From Aestuariibaculum sp. M13 (GTDB taxonomy: Bacteria; Bacteroidota; Bacteroidia; Flavobacteriales; Flavobacteriaceae), in the NCBI RefSeq assembly GCF_024723255.1, contig NZ_JANIAC010000001.1, forward strand, positions 1,565,548 to 1,629,547: DNA of 64,000 bases. The letters are read 5' to 3'. Below the pieces are notes generated by a model. It made no database searches and had not been told where the DNA came from. It saw only the letters and a program-made list of their open reading frames with translations. Made by a program: the position numbers and the translations under genes. Positions 1-9,253 of the stretch are shown here, piece by piece (position 1 is the stretch's first letter; each line of letters opens with the position of its first letter).

Positions 1-578
1 GCAACCTGTTCAGAGGCTTTTACTTTTTTAAGGGAATTAAATCTGTTTTCTGTGTAGAAGTATGAAGAATCTACAATATGTAAACCTTGTTCGGTTGCAA
101 ATTGCTCCGCGCCCTCTCCGGATAACATTACGTGGGGAGAATGTTCCATAATCGCTCGAGCTAAATCTATCGGATTTTTAACGGTTTTAGTTCCCGCTGA
201 TGCTCCGGCATTTAATGTTTTTCCATCCATAATGGAGGCATCGTGTTCGTTAGTTCCTGCGTTAGTAAAAACTGCTCCCTTTCCAGCGTTAAATAAAGGT
301 GAGTCTTCTAAAACATTAATTGTTTTTTGTACGGCATCTAAACTACTGCCTCCGTTTTTTAAAATTTGATAACCAACTTTAATAGCTTCCTCCAGCTTCG
401 CTTTATATAACGCTTCTTTTTCAGGCGTCATATTTTTCTTTAAAATCGTTCCTGCTCCACCGTGAATAACGATGGCGAAAGTTGGTTCCTTAGTTGTTAA
501 GGCTTCAATACTTTTAGTTTCATTTTTACATGAAAGACAAATTATAAATGAGCAAAAGGCTAAAATAAATCGAGACAT
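1..578 (-). CDS. Isoaspartyl peptidase / L-asparaginase, lipoprotein (partial, 5' part)
   Basis: The start codon lies at 576-578 and the frame runs open off the left edge, giving about 192 residues. The N-terminus is a lipoprotein signal with lipobox LSC (Cys17), so the enzyme probably sits at the periplasmic face of a membrane. The motif VIHGGAGT about 23 residues later, and the downstream LNAGASAGTKTVKNPIDLARAIME and MLSGEGAEQFA segments, are typical of the alpha chain of plant-type Ntn-hydrolase asparaginases, which remove isoaspartyl residues from peptides. The autoprocessing Thr that starts the beta chain would lie beyond the window edge, so activity cannot be judged. The next gene (nhaA) is divergent. 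Family assignment is firm; lipoprotein location is inferred from the signal. Confidence 0.88.
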   Translation of the reverse strand, partial: MSRFILAFCSFIICLSCKNETKSIEALTTKEPTFAIVIHGGAGTILKKNMTPEKEALYKAKLEEAIKVGYQILKNGGSSLDAVQKTINVLEDSPLFNAGKGAVFTNAGTNEHDASIMDGKTLNAGASAGTKTVKNPIDLARAIMEHSPHVMLSGEGAEQFATEQGLHIVDSSYFYTENRFNSLKKVKASEQV

Positions 579-727
579 GAGATATGGATTTTTGGTTGTT
601 TTAAAGGTAGGTGTTTTTTATAAAATTTAGATTTCATATAAGTGCTTCATTCTAAACTTGATAATTGTCATATTTTACAGGGGTTGTTATTTGTATCTTG
701 GAATCCGAAACAGATTTTTTTTGAAAA

Positions 728-2092
728 ATGAATAAGATATTAGACCCTATAAACCGCTTTATAAAGTCTTCAAACTCAGGAAGCTTTTTATTGTTGTTTA
801 CTACAGCTTTGGCATTAATTGTAGCGAACTCTCCTTGGAGTTCTATGTATCACGATTTATTAAAAAGTGAATTTACCTTTGGATTTGTGCATAATGGATT
901 TGAGTTAACCGAACCCTTTTATCTTTGGATTAACGATGGTTTAATGGCTATCTTCTTTTTTCACGTAGGGCTTGAAATTAAACGAGAAATATTAGACGGG
1001 GAGTTATCGTCCATCAGAAAAGCATCATTGCCTGTAATAGCCGCTTTGGGAGGCGTTATTGTTCCTATTATCATATATATAACAATGATTTCAAATCCGG
1101 AATTGAAATCAGGTTGGGGGGTACCAATGGCGACCGATATTGCATTTTCACTTGGTGTTTTAAAGTTATTTGGTAAACGAGTACCATTAGGATTAAAGGT
1201 CTTTTTAACAGCTTTCGCTATTGTAGATGATTTGGCAGCGGTTGTTGTTATTGGGGTGTTTTATGTCACCGACATCAATTTAATGCTTATTCTGTATTCG
1301 GCTGTTATTTTACTTTTCATGACAATTTTAGGAATGAAAAAATACTTCTCTAAATTTATTTTCTTCCCATTAAGTGTTGTTGTTTGGATTTTGTTTTTAA
1401 AATCGGGAATACATCCAACCATTGCAGGAGTATTGCTGGCGTTTACTATTCCGGCAACAAGAACCACAACTTTAGATGGTTTCTTTGAAAAAATTAAAGC
1501 GTCTTTAAAAAGATTTTCTGAAGAACGCGAGCATATTACAACACACCATATTTTAAAAGAAGAGCATGTTCATGCGGCTATCGATATTAGAATGGCTTCA
1601 GAAAGCATTAATTCACCATTGCAGAAAATAGAACATGATTTACACCCATGGATTGTCTTTTTTATCATGCCGGTATTTGCTTTTGCCAATGCTGGAGTGA
1701 GTCTAGCTAGTGATTCGGAGATTAATTTTGGTTTAGCTGTTCCGATAGCTATTGCATTGATTTTAGGTAAATTTATAGGTATAAGTTTGGCTTCCTGGTT
1801 GGCTGTTAAAGCCAAGATAGCATACTTACCTGTTGGGGTTGATTTCAAATATATTTTAGGAGCAGCTTTACTCGGCGGACTTGGTTTTACCATGTCTTTA
1901 TTCATTGCCAATTTAGCATTTGCAGATGAAGTGTTGTTGAGTTCGGCTAAAGTCGGAATTTTAGGGGGTTCCCTCATTTCAGGTATTTTAGGCTATTTGG
2001 TTATTCGAAGTTTAGTTAATAAAAAGCATAAAGAAGAAAAAGAAGTTCCAGTGAAATCTTCTGAATATCTGTTCGAGAAAACCGTTATTTAA
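728..2092 (+). CDS. nhaA: Na+/H+ antiporter NhaA
   Basis: A 454-residue inner-membrane protein matching the NhaA family, which exchanges external protons for internal Na+ or Li+ for pH and salt homeostasis. The paired aspartates of the transport site are seen in FAIVDDLAAV (Asp167/Asp168), and a further conserved Asp is in ATDIAF (Asp137). There are about twelve hydrophobic segments. A hydrophilic, His/Glu-rich stretch at about residues 255-305 lies between helices; longer loops here are usual in Bacteroidota homologues. The charged C-terminal tail after about residue 430 is cytoplasmic by prediction. It is a single gene divergent from the peptidase. The ATG at 728 leaves the first helix intact and no better start is seen. 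Confidence 0.95.
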   Translation: MNKILDPINRFIKSSNSGSFLLLFTTALALIVANSPWSSMYHDLLKSEFTFGFVHNGFELTEPFYLWINDGLMAIFFFHVGLEIKREILDGELSSIRKASLPVIAALGGVIVPIIIYITMISNPELKSGWGVPMATDIAFSLGVLKLFGKRVPLGLKVFLTAFAIVDDLAAVVVIGVFYVTDINLMLILYSAVILLFMTILGMKKYFSKFIFFPLSVVVWILFLKSGIHPTIAGVLLAFTIPATRTTTLDGFFEKIKASLKRFSEEREHITTHHILKEEHVHAAIDIRMASESINSPLQKIEHDLHPWIVFFIMPVFAFANAGVSLASDSEINFGLAVPIAIALILGKFIGISLASWLAVKAKIAYLPVGVDFKYILGAALLGGLGFTMSLFIANLAFADEVLLSSAKVGILGGSLISGILGYLVIRSLVNKKHKEEKEVPVKSSEYLFEKTVI

Positions 2093-2140
2093 TTGTTATA
2101 TTCGTAAAGAATATTAAAATTAATAATAAATCGATAAAAT

Positions 2141-3694
2141 ATGCAGGCAGAAACTGTAAGTTTTGGTATAGATAAAGCTCTTGAAATTTTAGGGGTTAAA
2201 GATATAAATGAAGGAACATCAACAGGGGCGGATAATTTTGGTTCGGGAGATTTAATCGGAAGTTATTCTCCTGTTGATGGACAACTTATTGCTCAGGTAA
2301 AATCAACTACAAAAGCCGATTATGAACAGGTTTTAGAAACAGCAACAATGGCATTTAAAACCTGGCGATTAATGCCTGCACCGCAGCGTGGTGAAATAGT
2401 GCGTCAGTTTGGTGAAAAACTTCGCGAGAAGAAAGAAGCTCTGGGTAAGCTGGTTTCTTACGAAATGGGAAAATCTTATCAAGAGGGTCTTGGCGAAGTT
2501 CAGGAAATGATTGATATCTGCGATTTTGCTGTGGGACTATCGCGTCAGCTTCACGGTTTAACGATGCATTCAGAGCGTCCGGGGCATCGTATGTATGAGC
2601 AGTACCATCCGCTTGGTGTGGTTGGTATTATTTCAGCCTTTAATTTTCCAGTAGCAGTATGGTCGTGGAATACGGCATTAGCATGGATTTGTGGAGATGT
2701 ATGTGTGTGGAAACCAAGTGAAAAAACACCGCTTTGTGGTATTGCTTGTCAGAATATTGCAGCCGAAGTTTTTAAAGCGAATAATTTACCTGAAGGGATT
2801 TCGTGTTTAGTAAATGGCGATTATCAGGTTGGGGAGTTAATTACTAAAGATAAACGCATACCTCTGGTTTCGGCAACCGGTTCTATTAGAATGGGTAAGA
2901 TTGTGGCTCAGGAAGTTGCTGCACGTTTAGGAAAAAGTTTGCTCGAATTGGGAGGTAATAATGCTATTATTGTAACTCCGGATGCCGATATAAAAATGAC
3001 GGTTATTGGAGCTGTTTTTGGAGCTGTCGGAACAGCAGGACAGCGTTGTACCAGTACACGTCGATTAATCATTCATGACAGTATTTACGATAAAGTAAAA
3101 TCGGCTATTGTCGATGCCTATAAACAATTACGTATTGGTAATCCGCTGGATGAAAAAAATCATGTTGGACCATTAATTGATACCGATGCTGTTAAGAATT
3201 ACCAAAATGCATTAGTTAAAGTTGTGAAAGAAGGTGGTAAGATAATTGTTGAAGGCGGTGTTTTATCAGGGGAAGGTTTTGAAAGTGGTTGTTATGTGAA
3301 ACCAGCAATTGCCGAAGCGCAACCTCATTTCGATATTGTTCAGCATGAAACATTTGCACCAGTACTGTATTTGTTGAAATATTCAGGTGATGTGGAAAAA
3401 GCCATTGAGATTCAAAATGGCGTGGTTCAAGGGTTGTCATCGGCAATTATGACCAATAATTTACGTGAAGCCGAACGCTTTTTATCTGTTGCAGGATCAG
3501 ATTGCGGCATTGCTAATGTAAATATAGGAACTTCGGGAGCTGAAATTGGTGGTGCTTTTGGTGGTGAAAAAGAAACTGGCGGAGGACGTGAATCAGGCTC
3601 TGATGCATGGAAAGTCTATATGCGCCGTCAAACCAATACCATTAATTATACGACTGAATTACCTTTAGCTCAAGGTATAAAATTCGATTTGTAA
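2141..3694 (+). CDS. Aldehyde dehydrogenase, ALDH7 (aminoadipate-semialdehyde dehydrogenase) type
   Basis: A 517-residue NAD(P)-dependent aldehyde dehydrogenase. The active site is complete: the oxyanion-hole Asn in SAFNFP (Asn168), general base Glu269 in LELGGNN and nucleophile Cys303 in GQRCTSTRR. The GTAGQRCT(S/T)TRR form and GGAFGGEKETGGGRESGSDAWK near the C-terminus are characteristic of the ALDH7/antiquitin branch, which oxidises 2-aminoadipate-6-semialdehyde (piperideine-6-carboxylate) in lysine breakdown. Substrate is inferred from the branch, since no other lysine-catabolic gene is adjacent. It lies 48 bp after nhaA on the same strand and is followed by a stem-loop, so it may be co-transcribed or have its own promoter. 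Cytosolic. Confidence 0.9.
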   Translation: MQAETVSFGIDKALEILGVKDINEGTSTGADNFGSGDLIGSYSPVDGQLIAQVKSTTKADYEQVLETATMAFKTWRLMPAPQRGEIVRQFGEKLREKKEALGKLVSYEMGKSYQEGLGEVQEMIDICDFAVGLSRQLHGLTMHSERPGHRMYEQYHPLGVVGIISAFNFPVAVWSWNTALAWICGDVCVWKPSEKTPLCGIACQNIAAEVFKANNLPEGISCLVNGDYQVGELITKDKRIPLVSATGSIRMGKIVAQEVAARLGKSLLELGGNNAIIVTPDADIKMTVIGAVFGAVGTAGQRCTSTRRLIIHDSIYDKVKSAIVDAYKQLRIGNPLDEKNHVGPLIDTDAVKNYQNALVKVVKEGGKIIVEGGVLSGEGFESGCYVKPAIAEAQPHFDIVQHETFAPVLYLLKYSGDVEKAIEIQNGVVQGLSSAIMTNNLREAERFLSVAGSDCGIANVNIGTSGAEIGGAFGGEKETGGGRESGSDAWKVYMRRQTNTINYTTELPLAQGIKFDL

Positions 3695-3710
3695 TTGCAG
3701 AAAACTAAAA

Positions 3711-3752
3711 GACCTTGTTTCAGTTTGAGCAAGCTCGATTAGAAACAAGGTC
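3711..3752 (+). terminator. Stem-loop after aldehyde dehydrogenase gene
   Basis: A perfect 11-bp stem is formed by GACCTTGTTTC (3711-3721) and GAAACAAGGTC (3742-3752), with a second small palindrome GAGCAAGCTC in the loop. It begins 17 bases after the stop codon. There is no strong T-run behind it, so it may be a weak terminator or an mRNA-stabilising hairpin. Confidence 0.55.
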
Positions 3753-3845
3753 ATATCTTAAAAAGATTAATAGCAGTTCAAATATAATGAATTTTCCTAT
3801 ATGGTGTGAATATTTTATATTAAATTAAAATTAAGAAACTTTTTA

Positions 3846-4979
3846 TCAACTATATTTTACTTTTCTTAAAATTCTGATGGTTTCTTTATAAAGTTGGTAT
3901 AGCGATTCACTATAATTTCTTAAATAAGGTTTTGCTTCATTAAGTTTATCGATGGCATCGTGAAACGAATTAAAGTAGCATATTAAGTAGGTAACCGGTA
4001 AATTTTTTAAATCGGCTTCTTCATTTGGGGTAAACGAAAGCCCTTTCTTCAGCTTCTCTAAAATAGTGTTATTGGTATTGTAAATATGATATAGTACCTT
4101 TTTATCGTATTGTGGTGGCTCGAAAAGTAATTTGGTATCAATGTTATAACTGGCGTTATTTTCAAATTGAATAATTGTTTCTTCAAGTTGGTAATACTTG
4201 TTTGCGTTTTGAAATCCAAGATTTACATATTCAACAATTTTAAAAGAATCGTCGTTTATGGTTATGGCAACTTCATCTAAAGCTGAAAAAAACAGTAGTA
4301 CCTGTTCGTTGATGAGTTTGATATCTACTCGAGAGTAAAAAGTTTCATCTTTTACAACTTTCTTCTGACCTGACCAACAGACTACAAAATACTCCTTAAA
4401 AACTTTATACTGTGGATTGTAATCTTTATGAAGATTCATAAAGTCGAAAACGCCGTTTAAGGTGTGTTCAATATTGTTTTGTGCATTGTTTTCAATGGCT
4501 TCAACAATTTTAGAGTTGATATCCTTTATTTCAATATCAAACACTTTAGGCATACTCATACTGCCATCTCTAAAGAAAACAGATCCTCCGTAATATTTCC
4601 AGATATTTTTTCGGAGTGAGGTTATTTTTCCTGTAGGACGTATGGTAACCAATCCAACAACTTTGTCGTCGGGTAAATGTGGAAACGAGATGTTTTCATA
4701 CTGCACAATTGGGGGATTGGTTAAATACGCATTAATCAGGTTTTGAATTTTACTATCGTCAAAAAAGTCGACACCAACAATCTGGTTGTCGTGATCTTCG
4801 ACGCCAATTAGAATATACGAATTGTTTTTAGGATTACTATTTGATAGCGCACAAACATGTTTTAAAAACTTTGCCTTACCTTCTTTAAAACTAATATCAA
4901 CCTTGCGCTTTTTGTCGTAAAAGCTGTTTTCGTCATTATGGGCTAATAAATGTTTTATAAGCAGGCGTTTGTTAATCAT
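3846..4979 (-). CDS. AlbA_2 (Schlafen-type) domain protein
   Basis: 377 residues. About residues 15-115 (EGKAKFLKHVCALSNS, then ILIGVEDHDNQIVGVD and VGLVTIRPT) match the AlbA_2 domain, a putative nucleic-acid-binding fold often annotated as an ATP-binding or Schlafen AlbA_2 protein in Bacteroidota. The rest (about 130-377) is not recognised; it is rich in Tyr, Asn and Lys and has no membrane segment. A cytosolic nucleic-acid-binding or regulatory role is inferred only from the domain. It follows the SDR gene with only a 3-base gap, so the two are probably one minus-strand operon. Confidence 0.7.
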   Translation of the reverse strand: MINKRLLIKHLLAHNDENSFYDKKRKVDISFKEGKAKFLKHVCALSNSNPKNNSYILIGVEDHDNQIVGVDFFDDSKIQNLINAYLTNPPIVQYENISFPHLPDDKVVGLVTIRPTGKITSLRKNIWKYYGGSVFFRDGSMSMPKVFDIEIKDINSKIVEAIENNAQNNIEHTLNGVFDFMNLHKDYNPQYKVFKEYFVVCWSGQKKVVKDETFYSRVDIKLINEQVLLFFSALDEVAITINDDSFKIVEYVNLGFQNANKYYQLEETIIQFENNASYNIDTKLLFEPPQYDKKVLYHIYNTNNTILEKLKKGLSFTPNEEADLKNLPVTYLICYFNSFHDAIDKLNEAKPYLRNYSESLYQLYKETIRILRKVKYS

Positions 4980-4982
4980 AAA

Positions 4983-5735
4983 TTATAATTCTTTTTTCAC
5001 GGTAGTACTATTGGCTTGCGCTGTTGGAAATACCAGTAAATCGGCAATATTAACATGGATGGGACGCGATACTACAAAATAGATAATTTCTGCAATATCT
5101 TCGGCTTGCAAAGCTTTGAATCCTTTATATACATCTTTGGCTTTTTCATCGCCTTTAAAACGGACTTGTGAAAATTCAGTCTCAACCAATCCCGGATTTA
5201 CAGCACTAACTTTTATGCCAAACGGATTTAAATCAATGCGCATACCTTCAGTTACTGCTAATACTGCATGTTTGCTGGCACAGTATACATTGCCCTTTGG
5301 GTATACTTCTTTTCCTGCCGATGAACCAATATTAATAATGTGTCCGGATTGACGCTCAGTCATTTGTGGAATAATGGCTTTACTTACATAAAGCAGTCCT
5401 TTTACATTTATGTCCATCATGGCATCCCAATCGTCGATACTGCCGTCTTGAATAGGATCTAGACCATGCGCATTTCCCGCATTATTTATTAAAATATCTA
5501 TGGTTTTAAAATCTTCGGGTAGATTTTCAAGGGCTTTAAACGTTTCGGTTTTGTTACTTACATCAAAGTTTAAAATATGAACTTTAGTTAAAGTGTTTAA
5601 TTCATTTTTCAGCATTTCCAGGCGCTCTAAACGTCTGCCGCATAACACCAATTTAATACCGTGTTTAGCAAATTCGTATGCCGTTGCTTTTCCAATTCCG
5701 CTCGTTGCTCCGGTTATTAAGGCTGTTTTTGTCAT
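4983..5735 (-). CDS. Short-chain dehydrogenase/reductase, YdfG-like
   Basis: 250 residues, the usual size of a classical SDR. The Rossmann cofactor motif is TGATSGIG (residues 8-15), followed by LCGRRLERL, where the Arg pair suggests NADP(H). NNAG is at about 86-89, and the active site has Ser (NIGSSAGK) and the Tyr-x-x-x-Lys of YCASK. Overall it resembles the YdfG/3-hydroxy-acid dehydrogenase group (serine/3-hydroxypropionate-type oxidation), but the true substrate cannot be read from the sequence. It is the first gene of a two-gene minus operon with the AlbA_2 protein. Confidence 0.88.
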   Translation of the reverse strand: MTKTALITGATSGIGKATAYEFAKHGIKLVLCGRRLERLEMLKNELNTLTKVHILNFDVSNKTETFKALENLPEDFKTIDILINNAGNAHGLDPIQDGSIDDWDAMMDINVKGLLYVSKAIIPQMTERQSGHIINIGSSAGKEVYPKGNVYCASKHAVLAVTEGMRIDLNPFGIKVSAVNPGLVETEFSQVRFKGDEKAKDVYKGFKALQAEDIAEIIYFVVSRPIHVNIADLLVFPTAQANSTTVKKEL

Positions 5736-5832
5736 CAGTAATTTTAGTAATAAAATTTAAAGGTCAAGTATTTTGCAGTTCATATCAATTTATCTGCAAT
5801 TCATATATAAAAGTACTTAAAAACAAGTTTAA

Positions 5833-5949
5833 ATGGGTAAATTGATTCTCCGAATTTTAAAATTGAAAAAGAAATTAAACTTTATTTTGTTGATAGCCTT
5901 TGCCGCTTTTATAGTGGTTTTGGATTCAGTAAATAGAGGTTGTATATAG
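5833..5949 (+). CDS. Possible 38-aa membrane peptide
   Basis: A short ORF: an ATG, a basic N-terminus (MGKLILRILKLKKKL), then one hydrophobic helix (NFILLIAFAAFIVVL) and a short tail ending in TAG. The positive-inside then hydrophobic pattern looks like a small single-pass membrane protein. It sits in the divergent gap between the SDR gene and the DUF4382 lipoprotein gene, 57 bp before the latter. No family is recognised and the gene may not be real. Confidence 0.3.
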   Translation: MGKLILRILKLKKKLNFILLIAFAAFIVVLDSVNRGCI

Positions 5950-6006
5950 TCCGTATTCTATTTTGCTGCGTATATATACAATAGTTAATCTAAAAAAAAT
6001 TACCCT

Positions 6007-7146
6007 ATGAAAACTTTAAAACAGCTAAAATTTATTTTACCACTGTTATTATTAACTTTTGTTTTCGGTTGTAAAGACTCTGATTCTGATGGAGTAAGCG
6101 CCGAAGCACCAAAAATTTCAGTTAGACTTGTTGATGCCCCTGGCGATTATGCTGCCGTAAATGTAAACATTGTTGATGTGATGATTAAAATGAACGATAA
6201 CAGCGATAGTGAGAGCGGATGGATTTCTCTTGAAGCTAACGGCGGAATGGTTAATTTATTAGACTTTACAGGAGGTTTTAGTAAAGTATTGGTTGATCAA
6301 TACCAGATTCCAGCCGGAACCTTAAGCCAAATGCGTTTAGTGTTAGGTGATGGAAACAATATCGATATTGCCATAGACGAAGAAGGAACTATTGAAAATT
6401 ACCCGTTAAAAACTCCAAGTGCGCAGCAATCAGGATTAAAAATGAAAATTGACGCGGTTTTAGAAGAAGGTTTCACTTACGATTACGTGTTAGATTTCGA
6501 TGTTGAGAAATCTATTGTAATGGCTGGAAATTCAGATAATATTATTTTAAAGCCTGTAATTTACGCAAGTGCAGAGGTAAATTCTGGTATTATTGAAGGT
6601 ACTGTAGAACCAATGGAAGCACTTCCTGCGATGGTTTCAGTATTAGTAGATGATATGGGAACAGAAGAGACTGAAGACGATTTTGTTATTTCTGCCTATA
6701 CAGACGAGAATGGTGGTTTTGCATTATGGGGAGTGCCAGCAGGAACTTATGAAGTGATAGCTACTCCAGAAAATGAATCATCAGATTATGGAAGTGCAAG
6801 TGCTTTGGATGTCGTTGTTATAAATGGTGAAATTACGACTATAGCACAGCCTATTGTTTTAGCATTAAAACCGGGTTCTGTATCTGGTACGGTTTCAGGT
6901 TTGGCAGAGGGCATTAATGCTGCAGCCTCAATTCTTGTTGACGATATGGGAGATGAAGATGCATCTAACGATGTTGTTATTTCGGTTGAGACAGTTGAAG
7001 GCGCTTTCCTTTTAGAAGATGTGCCTGCGGGAACCTATACCTTAACGGTTTCTGCTGAAGGTTATGATGGTGTAACTATTGAAGTAACAGTTAATCCGGG
7101 TGCAGATACTGCAGTTGGTGAAGTTGCTTTAACAGCTTCTGCATAA
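6007..7146 (+). CDS. DUF4382 lipoprotein with two carboxypeptidase-regulatory-like repeats
   Basis: 379 residues. A lipoprotein signal ends in FVFGC (Cys22). Residues about 36-190 match the DUF4382 domain (ISVRLVDAPGDYAAVNVNIV, then GWISL, NLLDFTGG and IPAGTLSQMRLVLG). Two tandem beta-sandwich repeats follow, at about 197-285 and 290-378. Each has a VLVDDMG or ILVDDMG(T/D)E segment and a (G/D)VPAGTY turn, as in carboxypeptidase regulatory-like (CarboxypepD_reg/SpaA-like) domains. It is probably anchored in the outer membrane; function is unknown. It is monocistronic, closed by the terminator at 7173-7204. Confidence 0.82.
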   Translation: MKTLKQLKFILPLLLLTFVFGCKDSDSDGVSAEAPKISVRLVDAPGDYAAVNVNIVDVMIKMNDNSDSESGWISLEANGGMVNLLDFTGGFSKVLVDQYQIPAGTLSQMRLVLGDGNNIDIAIDEEGTIENYPLKTPSAQQSGLKMKIDAVLEEGFTYDYVLDFDVEKSIVMAGNSDNIILKPVIYASAEVNSGIIEGTVEPMEALPAMVSVLVDDMGTEETEDDFVISAYTDENGGFALWGVPAGTYEVIATPENESSDYGSASALDVVVINGEITTIAQPIVLALKPGSVSGTVSGLAEGINAAASILVDDMGDEDASNDVVISVETVEGAFLLEDVPAGTYTLTVSAEGYDGVTIEVTVNPGADTAVGEVALTASA

Positions 7147-7172
7147 TAATTAATAAAATCCTTAAAATTTTA

Positions 7173-7204
7173 AAAGCAATGCAATTCGCATTGCTTTTTT
7201 TTGT
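7173..7204 (+). terminator. Rho-independent terminator after DUF4382 lipoprotein
   Basis: AGCAATGC (7175-7182) pairs with GCATTGCT (7188-7195) around a 5-base loop and is followed by a run of eight or more T. It separates the lipoprotein gene from the Bat operon. Confidence 0.85.
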
Positions 7205-7279
7205 TTTAACCTATTATTAACTTCTTAAAATATTTATTTTAACCAATTGTTAACAGGCTTCGAAGAAAAAAATTAACAA

Positions 7280-7311
7280 TTTGCATTGCTCGAATAAGCG
7301 TATTATATTCG
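7280..7311 (+). promoter_or_regulatory. Candidate Bacteroidota promoter of the Bat operon
   Basis: TTTG at 7280-7283 is followed after 20 bases by TATATTCG at 7304-7311, one mismatch from the TAnnTTTG minus-7 box. It is placed 20 bp before the moxR start and just behind the previous terminator. Confidence 0.4.
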
Positions 7312-7330
7312 GCTTTTAAAAATTCTAATA

Positions 7331-8335
7331 ATGATGGAAGATACAGGTACAATTGATATTAAGACAATTAACGAAAAAATTGAAAAAGAAAGTGCTTTTG
7401 TAGACTTACTAATGCTTGAGATGAATAAGGTTATCGTAGGGCAAAAGTACATGGTTGAAAGATTGCTTATCGGATTACTTGGTCAAGGGCATATTTTATT
7501 AGAGGGGGTTCCGGGTCTGGCAAAAACCTTAGCTATTAATACCTTGTCGCAAGCGGTTCACGGTAGTTTTAGCCGTATTCAGTTTACACCAGATTTATTA
7601 CCTGCCGATGTTACTGGTACTTTAATCTATAACATGAAGGTCAATGATTTCTCTATCAAAAAAGGACCTATTTTTGCAAACTTCGTCTTAGCCGATGAGA
7701 TTAACAGAGCGCCTGCAAAAGTTCAGGCGGCGTTACTTGAGGCGATGCAGGAAAAGCAGGTAACTATTGGAGATGATACCTTTCCGTTAGATAAACCATT
7801 CTTAGTAATGGCAACACAAAACCCGGTAGAGCAAGAAGGAACCTATCCGTTACCGGAAGCTCAGGTAGACCGTTTTATGTTAAAAACCGTTATCGACTAC
7901 CCTAAAATAGCAGAAGAGCAGTTAATTATGCGCGCGAATTTAAAAGGGGCTTGGGAGAAAGTAAATCCTGTAGTATCTATTGAACAGATTTTAAATGCAC
8001 AAAAAGCGGTGCGTGAGGTTTATATGGATGAGAAAATCGAGAAGTACATTCTTGATATCATTTTTGCAACACGTTATCCTGAAAAATATAAACTTGCCGA
8101 TTTAAAACCATTAATATCATTCGGAGCATCACCACGTGGTAGTATTAACTTAGCAACAGCTGCTAAATGTTACGCCTTTATTAAACGTCGTGGATATGTG
8201 ATTCCAGAAGATGTGCGAGCTGTGGTTTACGATGTGTTAAGACACAGAATTGGTATTACTTACGAAGCTGAGGCAGAAAATGTAACTTCAGTAGACATCA
8301 TCAATAAAATTGTAAACGAAATAGAAGTGCCTTAA
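7331..8335 (+). CDS. MoxR-family AAA+ ATPase
   Basis: 334 residues. Walker A GVPGLAKT is at 59-66, Walker B FVLADE at 118-123, and sensor-1-like ATQNPVEQEGTYPLPEAQ is clear. MoxR ATPases act as chaperones that activate von Willebrand factor A (VWA) proteins; here the partners are the DUF58, BatA and BatB products encoded next. It is the first gene of an eight-gene operon reaching 16602. ATG codons at 7331 and 7334 are both possible. Cytosolic, probably working at the inner membrane with the VWA proteins. Confidence 0.93.
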   Translation: MMEDTGTIDIKTINEKIEKESAFVDLLMLEMNKVIVGQKYMVERLLIGLLGQGHILLEGVPGLAKTLAINTLSQAVHGSFSRIQFTPDLLPADVTGTLIYNMKVNDFSIKKGPIFANFVLADEINRAPAKVQAALLEAMQEKQVTIGDDTFPLDKPFLVMATQNPVEQEGTYPLPEAQVDRFMLKTVIDYPKIAEEQLIMRANLKGAWEKVNPVVSIEQILNAQKAVREVYMDEKIEKYILDIIFATRYPEKYKLADLKPLISFGASPRGSINLATAAKCYAFIKRRGYVIPEDVRAVVYDVLRHRIGITYEAEAENVTSVDIINKIVNEIEVP

Positions 8336-8379
8336 TAGTATCTGTTGCAGTTTGCTTGTTTATTAATGATGATTGAAAA

Positions 8380-9246
8380 ATGGATACAAAAGATTTACTA
8401 AAAAAAGTACGAAAAATAGAGATTAAGACACGTCGTTTGTCTGATCATATCTTCGGAGGAGAATACCATTCTACCTTTAAAGGGCGTGGTATGACGTTTA
8501 GTGAAGTTCGTCAGTATCATTTTGGTGACGATGTCCGTAATATCGATTGGAACGTTACTGCACGTTATAACGAACCCTTTGTAAAAGTGTTTGAGGAAGA
8601 GCGCGAACTCACCATGATGCTTATGGTCGATGTGTCGGGTTCAGAACTATTTGGTACCGATCAGCAATTTAAAAATGAAGTGGTTACCGAAATTGCTGCA
8701 ACGTTGGCCTTTTCGGCAACACAGAATAACGATAAAATCGGATTAATCTTATTTTCCGATAAGGTCGAGCTTTATATTCCGCCTAAAAAAGGACGTTCTC
8801 ATGTTCTTCGTATTATTCGGGAGTTAATTGAATTTGAACCGGAAAGCAAACAAACCAATTTAGCAGAAGCATTAAAATTCATGCAAAACGTCATGAAGAA
8901 AAAGGCAATTGTGTTTGTGTTGTCAGATTTTATTGCCGACGATTATCATCATACCATGAAAATTGTCGCAGGCAAGCACGATGTAACCGGAATTCGTGTG
9001 TATGATAAACGTGAGGAAGAGATTCCAAACTTAGGCGTTGTACAAATGCAGGATGAGGAAACTGGTGAATATATGCTGGTAAATACATCGTCTAAAAAAG
9101 TACGTTTAAACTACGCGAAGTACTATCAGGAAAAAGTAAATTATTATAAAGAAAGCTTTAACAAGGCTGGAGCAGGAACTATAGATTGTCGTGTTGATGA
9201 GAGCTATGTTAAAAAAATGTTGGGCTATTTTAAACGAAGAGGATAA
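8380..9246 (+). CDS. DUF58 domain protein (VWA-like), Bat operon
   Basis: 288 residues without membrane helices. The DUF58 signature GRGMTFSEVRQYHFGDDVRNIDW is split over about residues 36-58, and a MIDAS-like Asp-x-Ser-x-Ser occurs in VDVSGS (about residue 84). DUF58 proteins are regular partners of MoxR ATPases. It lies 44 bp after moxR and just ahead of a BatD-like membrane protein, so it is probably recruited to the Bat complex. It ends with TAA at 9244-9246. Confidence 0.9.
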   Translation: MDTKDLLKKVRKIEIKTRRLSDHIFGGEYHSTFKGRGMTFSEVRQYHFGDDVRNIDWNVTARYNEPFVKVFEEERELTMMLMVDVSGSELFGTDQQFKNEVVTEIAATLAFSATQNNDKIGLILFSDKVELYIPPKKGRSHVLRIIRELIEFEPESKQTNLAEALKFMQNVMKKKAIVFVLSDFIADDYHHTMKIVAGKHDVTGIRVYDKREEEIPNLGVVQMQDEETGEYMLVNTSSKKVRLNYAKYYQEKVNYYKESFNKAGAGTIDCRVDESYVKKMLGYFKRRG

Positions 9247-9253
9247 ACCATAT

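Noticed and set aside
9191-9253. Upstream extension of the BatD-like gene into the DUF58 gene
   Set aside because: It would overlap DUF58 by 56 bases and bury the signal peptide; ATGs at 9254, 9266 and 9275 all expose it.
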